Assembly: GCA_025355835.1 (NCBI GenBank)
Contig: JANXYW010000264.1
Location: 1 to 11,589, forward strand
Origin: Chloroflexota bacterium
GTDB lineage: Bacteria; Chloroflexota; Dehalococcoidia; DSTF01; JACRBR01
Direction of reading: 5' to 3'
DNA: 11,589 bases
Below, one piece after another: positions 1 through 6,949 of this stretch; the stretch's first letter is position 1; each line of letters starts with the position of its first letter. Made by a program: the position numbers and the translations under genes. Under the pieces are notes generated by a model. It did no database searches, was not told the origin of the DNA, and was given only the letters and a program-made list of their open reading frames with translations.

Positions 1-693
1 ATCGGACGCGCGTGCGCGGAGGAGCTGGCGCGCGAAGGCGCGGCCGTCGTCGTCAATTACTTCCAGAGCCCAGAGTCGGCCGAACAGGTCGTCGGCGAGA
101 TCGTCTCGAACGGCGGGCGCGCGATCGCTGTGCGCGCGGGCGTCGGGCATCCGGACGATTGCAAAGCGCTGATCGAGAAGACGATCGAGACGTACGGACA
201 GATCGACATTCTCGTGAACAACGCTGGCGTCAATCGCGACCGCACGCTGAAGCGCCTGTCGGTCGACGAGTGGACCGAAGTCATCAACACCGACCTGAAC
301 AGCGCCTTCTACTGCACGTCGGCGGCGATTCCGCACATGGTGGAGCGCAACTACGGGCGGATCATCATGATGTCGAGCATCATCGGACAGATGGGCAACA
401 GCGGACAGTCGAACTACGCCGCCGCGAAGGCGGGGCTGATCGCGTTCGCGAAGTCGGCCGCAAAAGAGCTTGCGCGCAACAACATCACCGTCAACGCCAT
501 GTGCCCCGGGTTCGTAGAGACCGACATGGTGATCGCGCTGAGCGACGAAGTGAAGGCGACACTGCTGAAGGCGATCCCGCTCGGCCGATTCGGAAAGCCG
601 TCGGAAGTCGCGAGTTTCGTGCGCTACCTGTGCACCGAAGGCGACTGGATCACGGGGCAGCAATTCAACCCGAACGGCGGACAGTACATGTAG
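1..693 (+). CDS. SDR-family reductase, PhaB/FabG-like (5' truncated)
   Basis: The frame is open from the first base, so the N-terminus lies outside the window. The visible 230 residues begin at the last Ile-Gly of the TGxxxGIG cofactor loop, so only about 15-20 residues are missing from a family length near 247. Classical SDR landmarks are present in fragment numbering: NNAG at 73-76, an Asn at 100, the catalytic Ser at 126, and YxxxK at Tyr139/Lys143, followed by a PGF segment. The end of beta-strand 2 reads VVVNYF with no acidic residue, which in this family fits NADP(H). The IIGQMGNSGQSNY segment and the C-terminal FNPNGGQYM resemble acetoacetyl-CoA reductase (PhaB) more than the average FabG. 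A role in reducing 3-oxoacyl or acetoacetyl thioesters is therefore likely, but the substrate is inferred. It ends in TAG, 63 bp before the next SDR on the same strand; that gap is filled by a tandem repeat. Confidence 0.9.
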   Translation: MGRACAEELAREGAAVVVNYFQSPESAEQVVGEIVSNGGRAIAVRAGVGHPDDCKALIEKTIETYGQIDILVNNAGVNRDRTLKRLSVDEWTEVINTDLNSAFYCTSAAIPHMVERNYGRIIMMSSIIGQMGNSGQSNYAAAKAGLIAFAKSAAKELARNNITVNAMCPGFVETDMVIALSDEVKATLLKAIPLGRFGKPSEVASFVRYLCTEGDWITGQQFNPNGGQYM

Positions 694-705
694 TGCGTAG
701 TTGGT

Positions 706-742
706 AGTTCACAGTTCACAGTTCACAGTTCACAGTTCACAG
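706..742. repeat. Tandem heptamer array, AGTTCAC x5.3
   Basis: Five perfect head-to-tail copies of the 7-bp unit AGTTCAC start at 706, 713, 720, 727 and 734, followed by a partial AG. A degenerate copy (AGTTGGT) precedes it at 699-705. The array fills most of the gap between two same-strand SDR genes and ends about 14 bp before the GTG start of the second. The period is 7, so copy-number change would alter spacing but not a reading frame here. It could be a slippage-prone simple repeat or a remnant of a dispersed intergenic repeat family. Confidence 0.93.
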
Positions 743-756
743 CGAAAGAGTTTGAC

Positions 757-1572
757 GTGGACCGACTTGATGGCAAGGTGGCGGTGATTACGGGTGGCGC
801 TTCCGGGATGGGCGAGGGGACGGTGCGTCGCTTCGTTGAGGAGGGCGCGCGCGTCGTCATTGCGGACATTCAGGATGCGAAGGGGCACACGCTGGCAGAC
901 ACGCTCGGTGGAGCTGCGGTGTATCAGCGCGTCGATGTGGCTGATGAGGCCGATGTCAAAGCAGCCGTGAAGCGCGCGGTCGATGAGTTCGGGCGACTCG
1001 ATTGCATGTTCAACAACGCCGGCTGCGGTGGCGCGATCGGGCCGATCGAGACGACGCCGGTCGAGGATTACGATCGGACGATGAACGTGCTGCTACGCGG
1101 CGTGTTCCTGGGGATGAAGCACGCGGCGCCGGTGATGAAGGCGCAGGGCTCAGGCAGCATCATCAGCACGGCGAGCGTCGCCGGGCTGGGTGGCGGCCGC
1201 GGGCCGCACATCTACAGCGCAGCGAAAGCGGCCGTCATCAATCTGACGCGATCAGTGGCGCTGGAGCTGGGCGAGAGCGGCGTGCGAGTGAACTGCATCT
1301 GCCCCGGCGGCATCGCGACGCCTCTGCTAGCAAAAGGGCTTGGCGGCGGCGAAGACGCGGTCGAGATGGTGCGCGTGGCGCTTGCCGGCTTTCAATCGAT
1401 CAAGCGCGGCGGACTGCCAGAAGACATCGCGAATGCGGCGCTATGGCTGGCCAGCGACGAGTCGTCGTTCGTCAACGGACACGCGCTCGTCGTCGATGGC
1501 GGGCTGACGGCCGGGACGATGTGGTCGCAAGGGCCTGAAGTGTTCCGCACGTATCGCCCGATGGAGTGGTGA
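757..1572 (+). CDS. SDR-family oxidoreductase, NAD-type (paralogue A)
   Basis: This is a 271-residue Rossmann-fold dehydrogenase of the classical SDR superfamily, similar to those often annotated glucose 1-dehydrogenase or 3-alpha-hydroxysteroid dehydrogenase; the substrate is unknown. Visible landmarks are TGGASGMG at residues 12-19, Asp37 ending beta-2 (VVIAD, favouring NAD(H) over NADP(H)), NNAG at 86-89, Ser140, Tyr153 and Lys157, then a PGG segment and a WLASDESSFV/VDGG C-terminal core. The position that normally holds the active-site Asn of the N-S-Y-K tetrad is Leu112 (in VLLRGVF). The start is GTG; GAAAGAG at 744-750 is a weak ribosome-binding site, and the N-terminus matches the other 271-residue paralogue in the window exactly in length. 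It follows the PhaB-like gene after the heptamer array. It is convergent with ruvA. Confidence 0.93.
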   Translation: MDRLDGKVAVITGGASGMGEGTVRRFVEEGARVVIADIQDAKGHTLADTLGGAAVYQRVDVADEADVKAAVKRAVDEFGRLDCMFNNAGCGGAIGPIETTPVEDYDRTMNVLLRGVFLGMKHAAPVMKAQGSGSIISTASVAGLGGGRGPHIYSAAKAAVINLTRSVALELGESGVRVNCICPGGIATPLLAKGLGGGEDAVEMVRVALAGFQSIKRGGLPEDIANAALWLASDESSFVNGHALVVDGGLTAGTMWSQGPEVFRTYRPMEW

Positions 1573-1584
1573 CCGGACGGGAAC

Positions 1585-1611
1585 CACGGATTGCGCGGAT
1601 TTCACGGATTG
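1585..1611. repeat. Degenerate 9-bp repeat, three units
   Basis: Three consecutive 9-bp units, CACGGATTG, CGCGGATTT and CACGGATTG, start 13 bases after the stop of SDR paralogue A. The same repeat type, with CGCAGATT units, follows the stop codon of SDR paralogue B at 6822. In both places the stop is followed by CCGGA and then GAACC. The rest of the 153-bp convergent gap to ruvA holds two small hairpins (stem GCGCT/AGCGC at 1626-1638, and GGCG/CGCC at 1644-1655) without T-runs, so I do not call a terminator. Confidence 0.75.
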
Positions 1612-1725
1612 GGTTTGGTTGGATCGCGCTGAGAGCGCTGCCAGGCGATAGCGCCGGGCGTGCGAGAGTTGGTTTGGCTGCGCCGAACGGACAGGCGGGG
1701 CTCCTGCGCTCCATTCTCAGAGAAC

Positions 1726-2325
1726 TCAGCCTCTGGCGAAGAAGCCCAGAGCGGTTCGGACGCGATCTTCGAGTGGGGAATCGTCGTCTTGTGGGAGGCG
1801 CTCCGCGGCGTCGGTTGATTCGGATTGCGAGTAGCCGAGGCCCACGAGCGCCGCTACCACTTCGGCGTTGGCTTGTTTCGCGGACGGCGGCCGCGACGTT
1901 CCGGCGTCGGAGCCCGCGGCGGGCGGCGTGACTTTGTCGCGCAGCTCCAGCACGAGGCGCTCAGCCGTCTTCTGGCCGATGCCGGGGACTTTGCGCAGTA
2001 CGTCGGCGCGGCCACCCGCGATGGCGAGCGTGAGCTGCGCATAGTCGAGCGTCGATAGCAGGCCGAGGGCGACGCGCGGGCCGACGCCGCTGACGCTGAT
2101 TAGCTGCTCGAACAACACGAGATCGTCGCGCGTCGCGAATCCGAAAAGCGTCAGTGCGTCCTCTCGCACGTTGAGGTACGTGAAGAACGCGGCCGGTTGG
2201 CCGACGACGAGCGCATCGGCAGCGGTCGCGGGCACGGAAGCCACGAGGCCGAGGCCGCCGACGCCGACGATCACCCAGTCGGAGCCTTTCTCCTCCACGA
2301 TGCCGCGAAGGCGCGCTACGGGCAT
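1726..2325 (-). CDS. ruvA: Holliday junction branch migration protein RuvA
   Basis: RuvA binds four-way DNA junctions as a tetramer and loads the RuvB motor during recombinational repair. At 199 residues it is close to the usual 190-205. Domain I (about 1-64) opens with VARLRGIVEEK, the usual MIGRLRG-type start, and includes the acidic pin pair Glu55-Asp56, the same positions as in E. coli. Domain II has two helix-hairpin-helix motifs: GVGPR at 80-84 and PGIGQKTAERL at 114-124. A low-complexity linker leads to the RuvB-binding domain III (about 150-199), which has LVGLGYS and ends with LGFFARG. The start is ATG with only a weak Shine-Dalgarno. A TATACA hexamer on the minus strand (2374-2369) in the 79-bp gap upstream could be a -10 box, but I see no convincing -35. 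It is the last gene of the minus-strand block. Neither ruvC nor ruvB is beside it, unlike the common ruvCAB order. Confidence 0.95.
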   Translation of the reverse strand: MPVARLRGIVEEKGSDWVIVGVGGLGLVASVPATAADALVVGQPAAFFTYLNVREDALTLFGFATRDDLVLFEQLISVSGVGPRVALGLLSTLDYAQLTLAIAGGRADVLRKVPGIGQKTAERLVLELRDKVTPPAAGSDAGTSRPPSAKQANAEVVAALVGLGYSQSESTDAAERLPQDDDSPLEDRVRTALGFFARG

Positions 2326-2404
2326 CGGCGTGGATTCCAGAAGTACGGGATTCGGCTCACGTCGCGAGTGTATAGCAAGCGCTGGCGCGAAGGCAGCGCG
2401 TTTC

Positions 2405-3274
2405 CTAGCTGGCTAATGCGCGGGTGTCGGCCCCGCTATGAGGAGCAGCGCCGATGTCCAGTACTGGCGCCGCGAAGGTGCGAACAGCGCCACCGCCAGC
2501 CGCCTTTGCCTCGGCGAGTGCCACCTCCGCAGCCTTCTGGAGTTCGTGATGCCAAGATATGCCGTCGCACGGAAAGGCAGCGATGCCCTGCGATACCGTC
2601 AGCATCGCTGCAACAGACCTACCGCGTCCGAAGAACTCGCGCTTCGCCAACTCCGCATGCACGCGTTGGGCGACGATCGCGGCGCCCTGCTCGTCCGTCT
2701 CGGGCAAGAGCACGGCAAGGCAGTCGTCGGTGTAGCGGCCGCCGGTGTCGTTGATACGAAGGGCGGTGCGGAGGAGCGACGCGACCTCGGAGAGCACATA
2801 CCCTTTGCTCAGGCTGCCCGCTCGCTCGGCGAATCCTTCAAGATCGTCGAGTTGGACGAGCAGGACGGCGAACACGCGGCCGTGCCGCTTCGAGCGCTCG
2901 AACTCTAACCCGACGGTTTCGTCGAAGTGGTGCCGGCTGTAGAGGCCAGTGAGTTCGTCGTGCGACGCCAGGCGCGTGATCTCCACTTCCTTGCGCGCAA
3001 GTTGCGCGTGGAGTTCGTGCACCTGACCCGCCGAAGCACGGTCGCTCCTGGCCACCATGGCGATGAACGCCGTGAAGACAAGTCCAGAGACGAGCGCCGG
3101 TAACGCGATGCTGGCGACCGTGCCCGAACCGAGGCTATCAGCGGGCGCCAGGCCGAAGACAACGGCCATATAGGACGCAAAGATCGCGCCAGCGCCGACC
3201 AGCAGGAACAGTACCTTCCTCACTTCGTTATGATCGGCCGGACGACCGCGCGAGCGTAGATCCGGCGTGCACAT
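2405..3274 (-). CDS. Membrane-anchored degenerate GGDEF-domain protein
   Basis: This 289-residue protein has two predicted membrane helices (about 20-43 and 52-75) joined by a short loop. A short, probably coiled segment (80-103) follows, then a GGDEF-fold domain (about 104-265) that starts with the standard HDELTGLYSRHHF at 105-117. The active site is not standard: the GGDEF signature is replaced by TDDCL at 182-186, and the first metal-binding Asp of the LDID motif is Gln141. The inhibitory RxxD motif is intact (Arg173-Ile-Asn-Asp176) and sits exactly five residues before the signature, as in active diguanylate cyclases. It is therefore probably unable to make c-di-GMP but may still bind it; that is inference. 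The ATG start at 3274 has no clear Shine-Dalgarno, and a GTG at 3223 just before the first helix is an alternative. It lies 30 bp after the amidohydrolase gene and 79 bp before ruvA, all on the minus strand. Confidence 0.87.
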   Translation of the reverse strand: MCTPDLRSRGRPADHNEVRKVLFLLVGAGAIFASYMAVVFGLAPADSLGSGTVASIALPALVSGLVFTAFIAMVARSDRASAGQVHELHAQLARKEVEITRLASHDELTGLYSRHHFDETVGLEFERSKRHGRVFAVLLVQLDDLEGFAERAGSLSKGYVLSEVASLLRTALRINDTGGRYTDDCLAVLLPETDEQGAAIVAQRVHAELAKREFFGRGRSVAAMLTVSQGIAAFPCDGISWHHELQKAAEVALAEAKAAGGGAVRTFAAPVLDIGAAPHSGADTRALAS

Positions 3275-3304
3275 TATGTCTGGCTTCGGGAGCGGGCGAA
3301 TCGC

Positions 3305-4837
3305 CTACCCGAGCTGCCAGCGGCCGCCATTGTTGGCGAACCAGCGCTGCATCCCGGCGCGGTCGGTCGGACCCCGCGAGGCGTAGCGCGGCTCGTGCGT
3401 TGCGCCGTCGAGGTCGAGCCAACTGGAGCGAAGCTTGTCGACTTCATCCCTCTCGATTTTGCACGTCTGCGCGACGGGATCGACGCCGTAGAGACGCGCG
3501 GCGTTGAGTCCGAAGACTTTGCGCTTCACGTCGTCGGTGAGGAGCGGATAGCCGTACTGCTGGGCGAACTGCGGATCCATCTTGAACGCGCGGAAGGCGA
3601 CGATTTGTGGTTGCGGCGAGCCCGTCCAGATGCAGTCCGTACCCCACAGCACGTTGTCCTCGCCGCAGTACTTCAGCAGCTTGCCGAGCACGTGCGCGGC
3701 CTGCGTCGTATCACTCATGAGATTGCGCCACGTCGAGCCCATCTCGGCGTACACGTTCGTGTTCGGTTTGACGTTGTTGTCGAGCAGGCTCTTCACGAGC
3801 GAGTTGACGCCGAGTTCTGCGTTTGCGGGATCGTACGCGCCCTCCCGCGTTCCGGGATACCAGCCGGAGTGGTACACCACGAAGTTCATGTCGGGATAGG
3901 CCTTCGCGACGACACCGATATCGCGCGGTGAGGCTTTCTCGCGCTCGAAGCCGAACAGCGGCAGTCCCTTGTGCGCACAGATCGTCTTGACGCCGACGCT
4001 GCGCGCCTTTTCGATAATCGGGATGCCGAGCACGGGATCGTCGAGGAACCATCCTTTGCCGTTCGGGCCCCAGGGCGTGTAAATCTTCCACGCGGCGACA
4101 TCCATCGCCTCCGCGCGGGCTTGCATGCGGTCGAGCGCGTACTGCACACCGGGCTTGTCGTTCGGCACGACGACGCTGTGCAGGCGCAGGCGCCCGTTGT
4201 TCTTCGGTGAGAGCTGGCCGATGATGTCCCGCGTCCGCTTCATCTCGTCGAAGCTCAGCGGGTCGCCGTTGTCCCCCGATGGCGTGTCGGAGAGCACGGC
4301 GATGCTTGTGTCGCTTTCGAGGAAGATGTCGTGCGTGTAGTAGTAGCGGCTCAGGCAATCGAGGTGATCCGCCTCGCTGCACGACTGGTCGCCCGGCAGG
4401 TATTGGCGGAAGAACGCCGCGGTCGCGGGACTCTCCTTCACCCAGGGCCCCATCGGATCGACGTGATGCGTTTGCACGTCGAAGATGAACTCATCGCCAT
4501 CGAGCTTCGCGCACACGGCATCTGGATCGGCATCGGCCGGAACGTCATATGTGGCGCCGGAAGTCACGCCGGGCGGCAGTGTTTGCTTGTCGCCGCTGTC
4601 GCAGCCGGCGAGGTTGATCGCAGCGAGCGTGACCGCGATGCCGCCTGCGCTCTGTAGGAACCGCCTGCGATCGATGCCGCGCTTCCACGAGATGTGCTCC
4701 GCCATCTCGAGCGCGCGCGCCTCGGCCTCGATGTGCTGCAGCGTGCGGGCACGCGGCAGGAACTCGCCGTTGCTCGCCTGGCCGGGGATAAATGGCAGCA
4801 AGAGTGGCAGCTCGGCGTCGGTCTTCTTGCGTCTCAC
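3305..4837 (-). CDS. Tat-exported lipoprotein amidohydrolase (amidohydrolase_2 / ACMSD-like)
   Basis: This 510-residue metal-dependent hydrolase or decarboxylase of the amidohydrolase superfamily (Amidohydro_2-like) has no assignable substrate. A twin-arginine motif, DRRRFLQ at 56-62, precedes a hydrophobic stretch ending in a lipobox, LAGC at 76-79. Export through Tat and lipid attachment at Cys79 is the simplest reading. Unusually, about 55 residues precede the Tat motif, including SNGEF at 22-26. I recall this N-terminal arrangement from related environmental amidohydrolases, so it is probably not a wrong start. Candidate metal ligands and active-site residues are His124/His125 in DVQTHHVD, His289 in CAHKG, His323 in VYHSGW and Asp401 in WGTDCIW. 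The AWKIYTPWGP segment at 249-258 contains a conserved-looking Lys. The start is GTG without a clear Shine-Dalgarno. It lies 81 bp downstream of the transglutaminase-like gene and 30 bp upstream of the GGDEF gene. Confidence 0.9.
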   Translation of the reverse strand: MRRKKTDAELPLLLPFIPGQASNGEFLPRARTLQHIEAEARALEMAEHISWKRGIDRRRFLQSAGGIAVTLAAINLAGCDSGDKQTLPPGVTSGATYDVPADADPDAVCAKLDGDEFIFDVQTHHVDPMGPWVKESPATAAFFRQYLPGDQSCSEADHLDCLSRYYYTHDIFLESDTSIAVLSDTPSGDNGDPLSFDEMKRTRDIIGQLSPKNNGRLRLHSVVVPNDKPGVQYALDRMQARAEAMDVAAWKIYTPWGPNGKGWFLDDPVLGIPIIEKARSVGVKTICAHKGLPLFGFEREKASPRDIGVVAKAYPDMNFVVYHSGWYPGTREGAYDPANAELGVNSLVKSLLDNNVKPNTNVYAEMGSTWRNLMSDTTQAAHVLGKLLKYCGEDNVLWGTDCIWTGSPQPQIVAFRAFKMDPQFAQQYGYPLLTDDVKRKVFGLNAARLYGVDPVAQTCKIERDEVDKLRSSWLDLDGATHEPRYASRGPTDRAGMQRWFANNGGRWQLG

Positions 4838-4918
4838 AGTGGGGATGGTCCGGCAAGTAGGAGGCGGGATGCGAGAGTTGGAGGCGGGGCGGGATTCCGA
4901 CGGCGATCGTGGAGGCTG

Positions 4919-5875
4919 TTACGCGATTACTATCGGGTTGCCCGTCGTCGGACCGTTGAGGTCGGCCTCGCGGGCCGCTTCCATGATCGAGGCGGGTGGC
5001 CGGAGTCGTTCGTCAGTTTCGGCGATCGCGAGTAACTCGCGAACAGTGTTCGCGTCACCGTGCGCCGTCAGCGCTGCAACGTGATCGACGAGCGCGAGTA
5101 GTTCGGGCGTGTCCGGGATCGTGGAGTCGGGCGCCCTCGCGATGCCGTATGGCTCCCACGGCAGCAGTTCGATTTTCTGCAACGCCGCGACATCAAGCGC
5201 GAGATCGCCGCGAACGAACCAGTCGCCGCACATGTCGACGACGGACATCTTCCCGTCCGGAACCGCGTTGTCCACAAAGCTGATGCCACAGCATGAAGGA
5301 TCGATCGTGCCGGCCGCGATCTGCTGCCAAACATCACCGGCGACGAGAAAGCGATCGCGGGGGACGTCGAGCGGATCGAAATCGGGATTGATGGCAGCGA
5401 CCTGCAGCGCATCGAGCTCTGCGTCGACCTGCACCCAGCGTGCTTCGCCGGCGTTCCAGTACTCGCAGACCCAGTGGTCGACGTACTTACCGCGCTCGAA
5501 GTACGTCGAGAAGCCGCAGCGGGCGCGCGCGGGGGTGTTCTTGTGCCGCAGGAATGCGCAGAGCATCGTCGAGAAGTGGCGGCAGTTGCCGACGACGCGC
5601 TTTTCGGGCAGCCGCCCCTCGCCGATGCGCGCGGGGTCGAGCTTCATCGCCCGTACGAGCATCGCTTCTGCGCCGTGGAAGCCTTGTTCTTTATCGCGCG
5701 CCGGCGTGATTTCGACCTTGTACGCCTGCGCCCAGAATCGGTGAATGAGCAGCATCTGCACCGCGTGCGCGAGCGCGCCTACGTCGTTCGGTAGCGCATC
5801 GACCTGCTCGGCGAACGGGCCGAGTGTGGTGAACGGGCCGGGCGTGGCGTAGTACGCAAGCAGATCATCAGCCAT
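4919..5875 (-). CDS. Transglutaminase-like superfamily protein
   Basis: The protein has 318 residues from the chosen ATG. The papain-like transglutaminase core is visible. Numbered from the upstream ATG at 5929, Cys116 lies in VGNCRHFSTML, His152 in YVDHWVCEYW and Asp169 in WVQVDAELD, in the order and spacing of the Cys-His-Asp triad of this superfamily (PF01841-type). No signal peptide or membrane segment is seen, so it is probably cytoplasmic. In bacteria such proteins are usually cysteine proteases or amidases; the substrate here is unknown. I prefer the ATG at 5875, where the recognisable family sequence (DLLAYYATPGP) begins. The in-frame ATG at 5929 would add 18 residues and has a weak AGG four bases upstream. 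It is the first gene of the minus-strand block and divergent from SDR paralogue B. The intergenic region holds no promoter I can defend. Confidence 0.85.
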   Translation of the reverse strand: MADDLLAYYATPGPFTTLGPFAEQVDALPNDVGALAHAVQMLLIHRFWAQAYKVEITPARDKEQGFHGAEAMLVRAMKLDPARIGEGRLPEKRVVGNCRHFSTMLCAFLRHKNTPARARCGFSTYFERGKYVDHWVCEYWNAGEARWVQVDAELDALQVAAINPDFDPLDVPRDRFLVAGDVWQQIAAGTIDPSCCGISFVDNAVPDGKMSVVDMCGDWFVRGDLALDVAALQKIELLPWEPYGIARAPDSTIPDTPELLALVDHVAALTAHGDANTVRELLAIAETDERLRPPASIMEAAREADLNGPTTGNPIVIA

Positions 5876-5985
5876 GGCAAGATTTTGCGACGCGCGAGCG
5901 GAAAGGTCAATGGCCTGCTGACGCGGCATGGTACCTATGCGTTGCCACGCCGCGCCGTTACGATGCCGCGGTTGAGACGCGAGAT

Positions 5986-5991
5986 CGGAGG
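5986..5991 (+). promoter_or_regulatory. Shine-Dalgarno fixing the start of SDR paralogue B
   Basis: CGGAGG lies seven bases upstream of the ATG at 5999. This supports that start over the in-frame upstream codons from 5885, and it gives the protein the same 271-residue length and aligned N-terminus as paralogue A. Confidence 0.8.
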
Positions 5992-5998
5992 CACAGAC

Positions 5999-6814
5999 AT
6001 GGGCAGACTAGACGGTAAGGTCGCGGTGATCACCGGCGGCGCGAGCGGCATCGGCGAGGCGACGGCGCGGCTGTTCGTCGCGGAAGGCGCGCGCGTCGTC
6101 ATCGCCGACATCCAGGACGCACGCGGCGCGGCGGTCGCGGCCGAACTCGGCGCATCGGCCGTGTTCCAGCATGCCGACGTTACGGGCGAGGGCGACGTGA
6201 AGGCCACGGTCGACCGGGCGGTGACGGCGTTCGGGCGACTGGACTGCATGTTCAACAACGCTGGGCTGCTGGGCACCGTCGGCCCGATCGAGGACATCCC
6301 GGTCGATGAGTACGAGTTGACGATGCAGGTGCTGCTTCGAAGCGTGTTCCTGGGGATGAAATACGCGTCGCCGGTGATGAGGGCCCAAGGATCGGGCAGC
6401 ATCATCAGCACATCGAGCGTCGCGGGCATCATCGCCGGTGACGGCCCGCACATCTACGCGACGGCGAAGGCGGCGGTGATCCAGCTCACGAAGTCGGTGG
6501 CGCTCGAACTTGCCGAGCACCGCATCCGCGTCAACGCGATCTGCCCGGGGGCGACAGTGACGCCGCTGGTGCTGGCCGGCGTGCCGAACACGCCGCAGGC
6601 GGAGGACGCAGTGAAGGCTGCCTTCACGCGCTACCAGCCGATCCCACGCGCCGGTGAATCGATCGATATCGCCCAAGCGGCGCTGTGGCTGGCCAGCGAC
6701 GAATCGACGTTCGTGACGGGCCAGGCGATCGTCGTCGATGGCGGGTTAACGACGGGACGGCCGTGGTCGAAACAGCCGCCACCGTTCCGGACACACACGC
6801 CGATGCGGCGCTGA
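5999..6814 (+). CDS. SDR-family oxidoreductase, NAD-type (paralogue B)
   Basis: This 271-residue classical SDR has the same length as the gene at 757-1572 and aligns with it almost without gaps, at about 70% identity by eye over the first 200 residues. Landmarks are TGGASGIG at 12-19, Asp37 ending beta-2 (NAD(H)-type), NNAG at 86-89, Ser140, Tyr153 and Lys157, and a C-terminal WLASDESTFV and VDGGLTTG. As in paralogue A, the usual tetrad Asn is replaced by Leu112 (VLLRSVF), so this is a shared subfamily trait and not a sequencing error. The last 20 residues (PFRTHTPMRR ending) are also conserved with paralogue A (VFRTYRPMEW), which argues for a common or closely related role. The substrate is unknown. 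It stands alone between the minus-strand block and the convergent toxin-antitoxin pair. Confidence 0.94.
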   Translation: MGRLDGKVAVITGGASGIGEATARLFVAEGARVVIADIQDARGAAVAAELGASAVFQHADVTGEGDVKATVDRAVTAFGRLDCMFNNAGLLGTVGPIEDIPVDEYELTMQVLLRSVFLGMKYASPVMRAQGSGSIISTSSVAGIIAGDGPHIYATAKAAVIQLTKSVALELAEHRIRVNAICPGATVTPLVLAGVPNTPQAEDAVKAAFTRYQPIPRAGESIDIAQAALWLASDESTFVTGQAIVVDGGLTTGRPWSKQPPPFRTHTPMRR

Positions 6815-6821
6815 CCGGAAC

Positions 6822-6845
6822 CGCAGATTACGCAGATTTCGCAGA
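6822..6845. repeat. Degenerate 9-bp repeat after SDR paralogue B
   Basis: The units CGCAGATTA, CGCAGATTT and a truncated CGCAGAG start eight bases after the stop codon at 6812-6814. They match the 9-bp repeat found after the stop of SDR paralogue A at 1585 (pattern CRCRGATTN). The rest of the 135-bp convergent gap to the toxin gene shows no clear terminator. Confidence 0.7.
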
Positions 6846-6949
6846 GCCAGACGGGAACAAGGACTTCGCGGAGGGTCGTGTCGAGATCGCGCTACCGTGA
6901 CGTTCTGTCTCGTTTCGCGAGGCAATGCGTCGGCTGATGCGATGCCACT

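Noticed and set aside
1626..1655. Two small hairpins as a bidirectional terminator between SDR paralogue A and ruvA
   Set aside because: Stems of 4-5 bp without T-tracts are expected by chance at this GC content.
1566..1931. Plus-strand open frame of 121 codons after SDR paralogue A
   Set aside because: It covers the 9-bp repeats and then runs antisense through the 3' end of ruvA. The translation is Arg/Gly/Ala-rich without any family feature, typical of antisense frames in GC-rich DNA.
4860..4889. Repeated GGAGGCGGG in the gap between the transglutaminase-like and amidohydrolase genes
   Set aside because: Only two short copies with different flanks; not enough to call an operator or repeat family.
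5885..5998. Upstream in-frame start for SDR paralogue B
   Set aside because: The strong CGGAGG before the ATG at 5999 and exact length agreement with paralogue A favour the shorter protein; the extra residues are not SDR-like.
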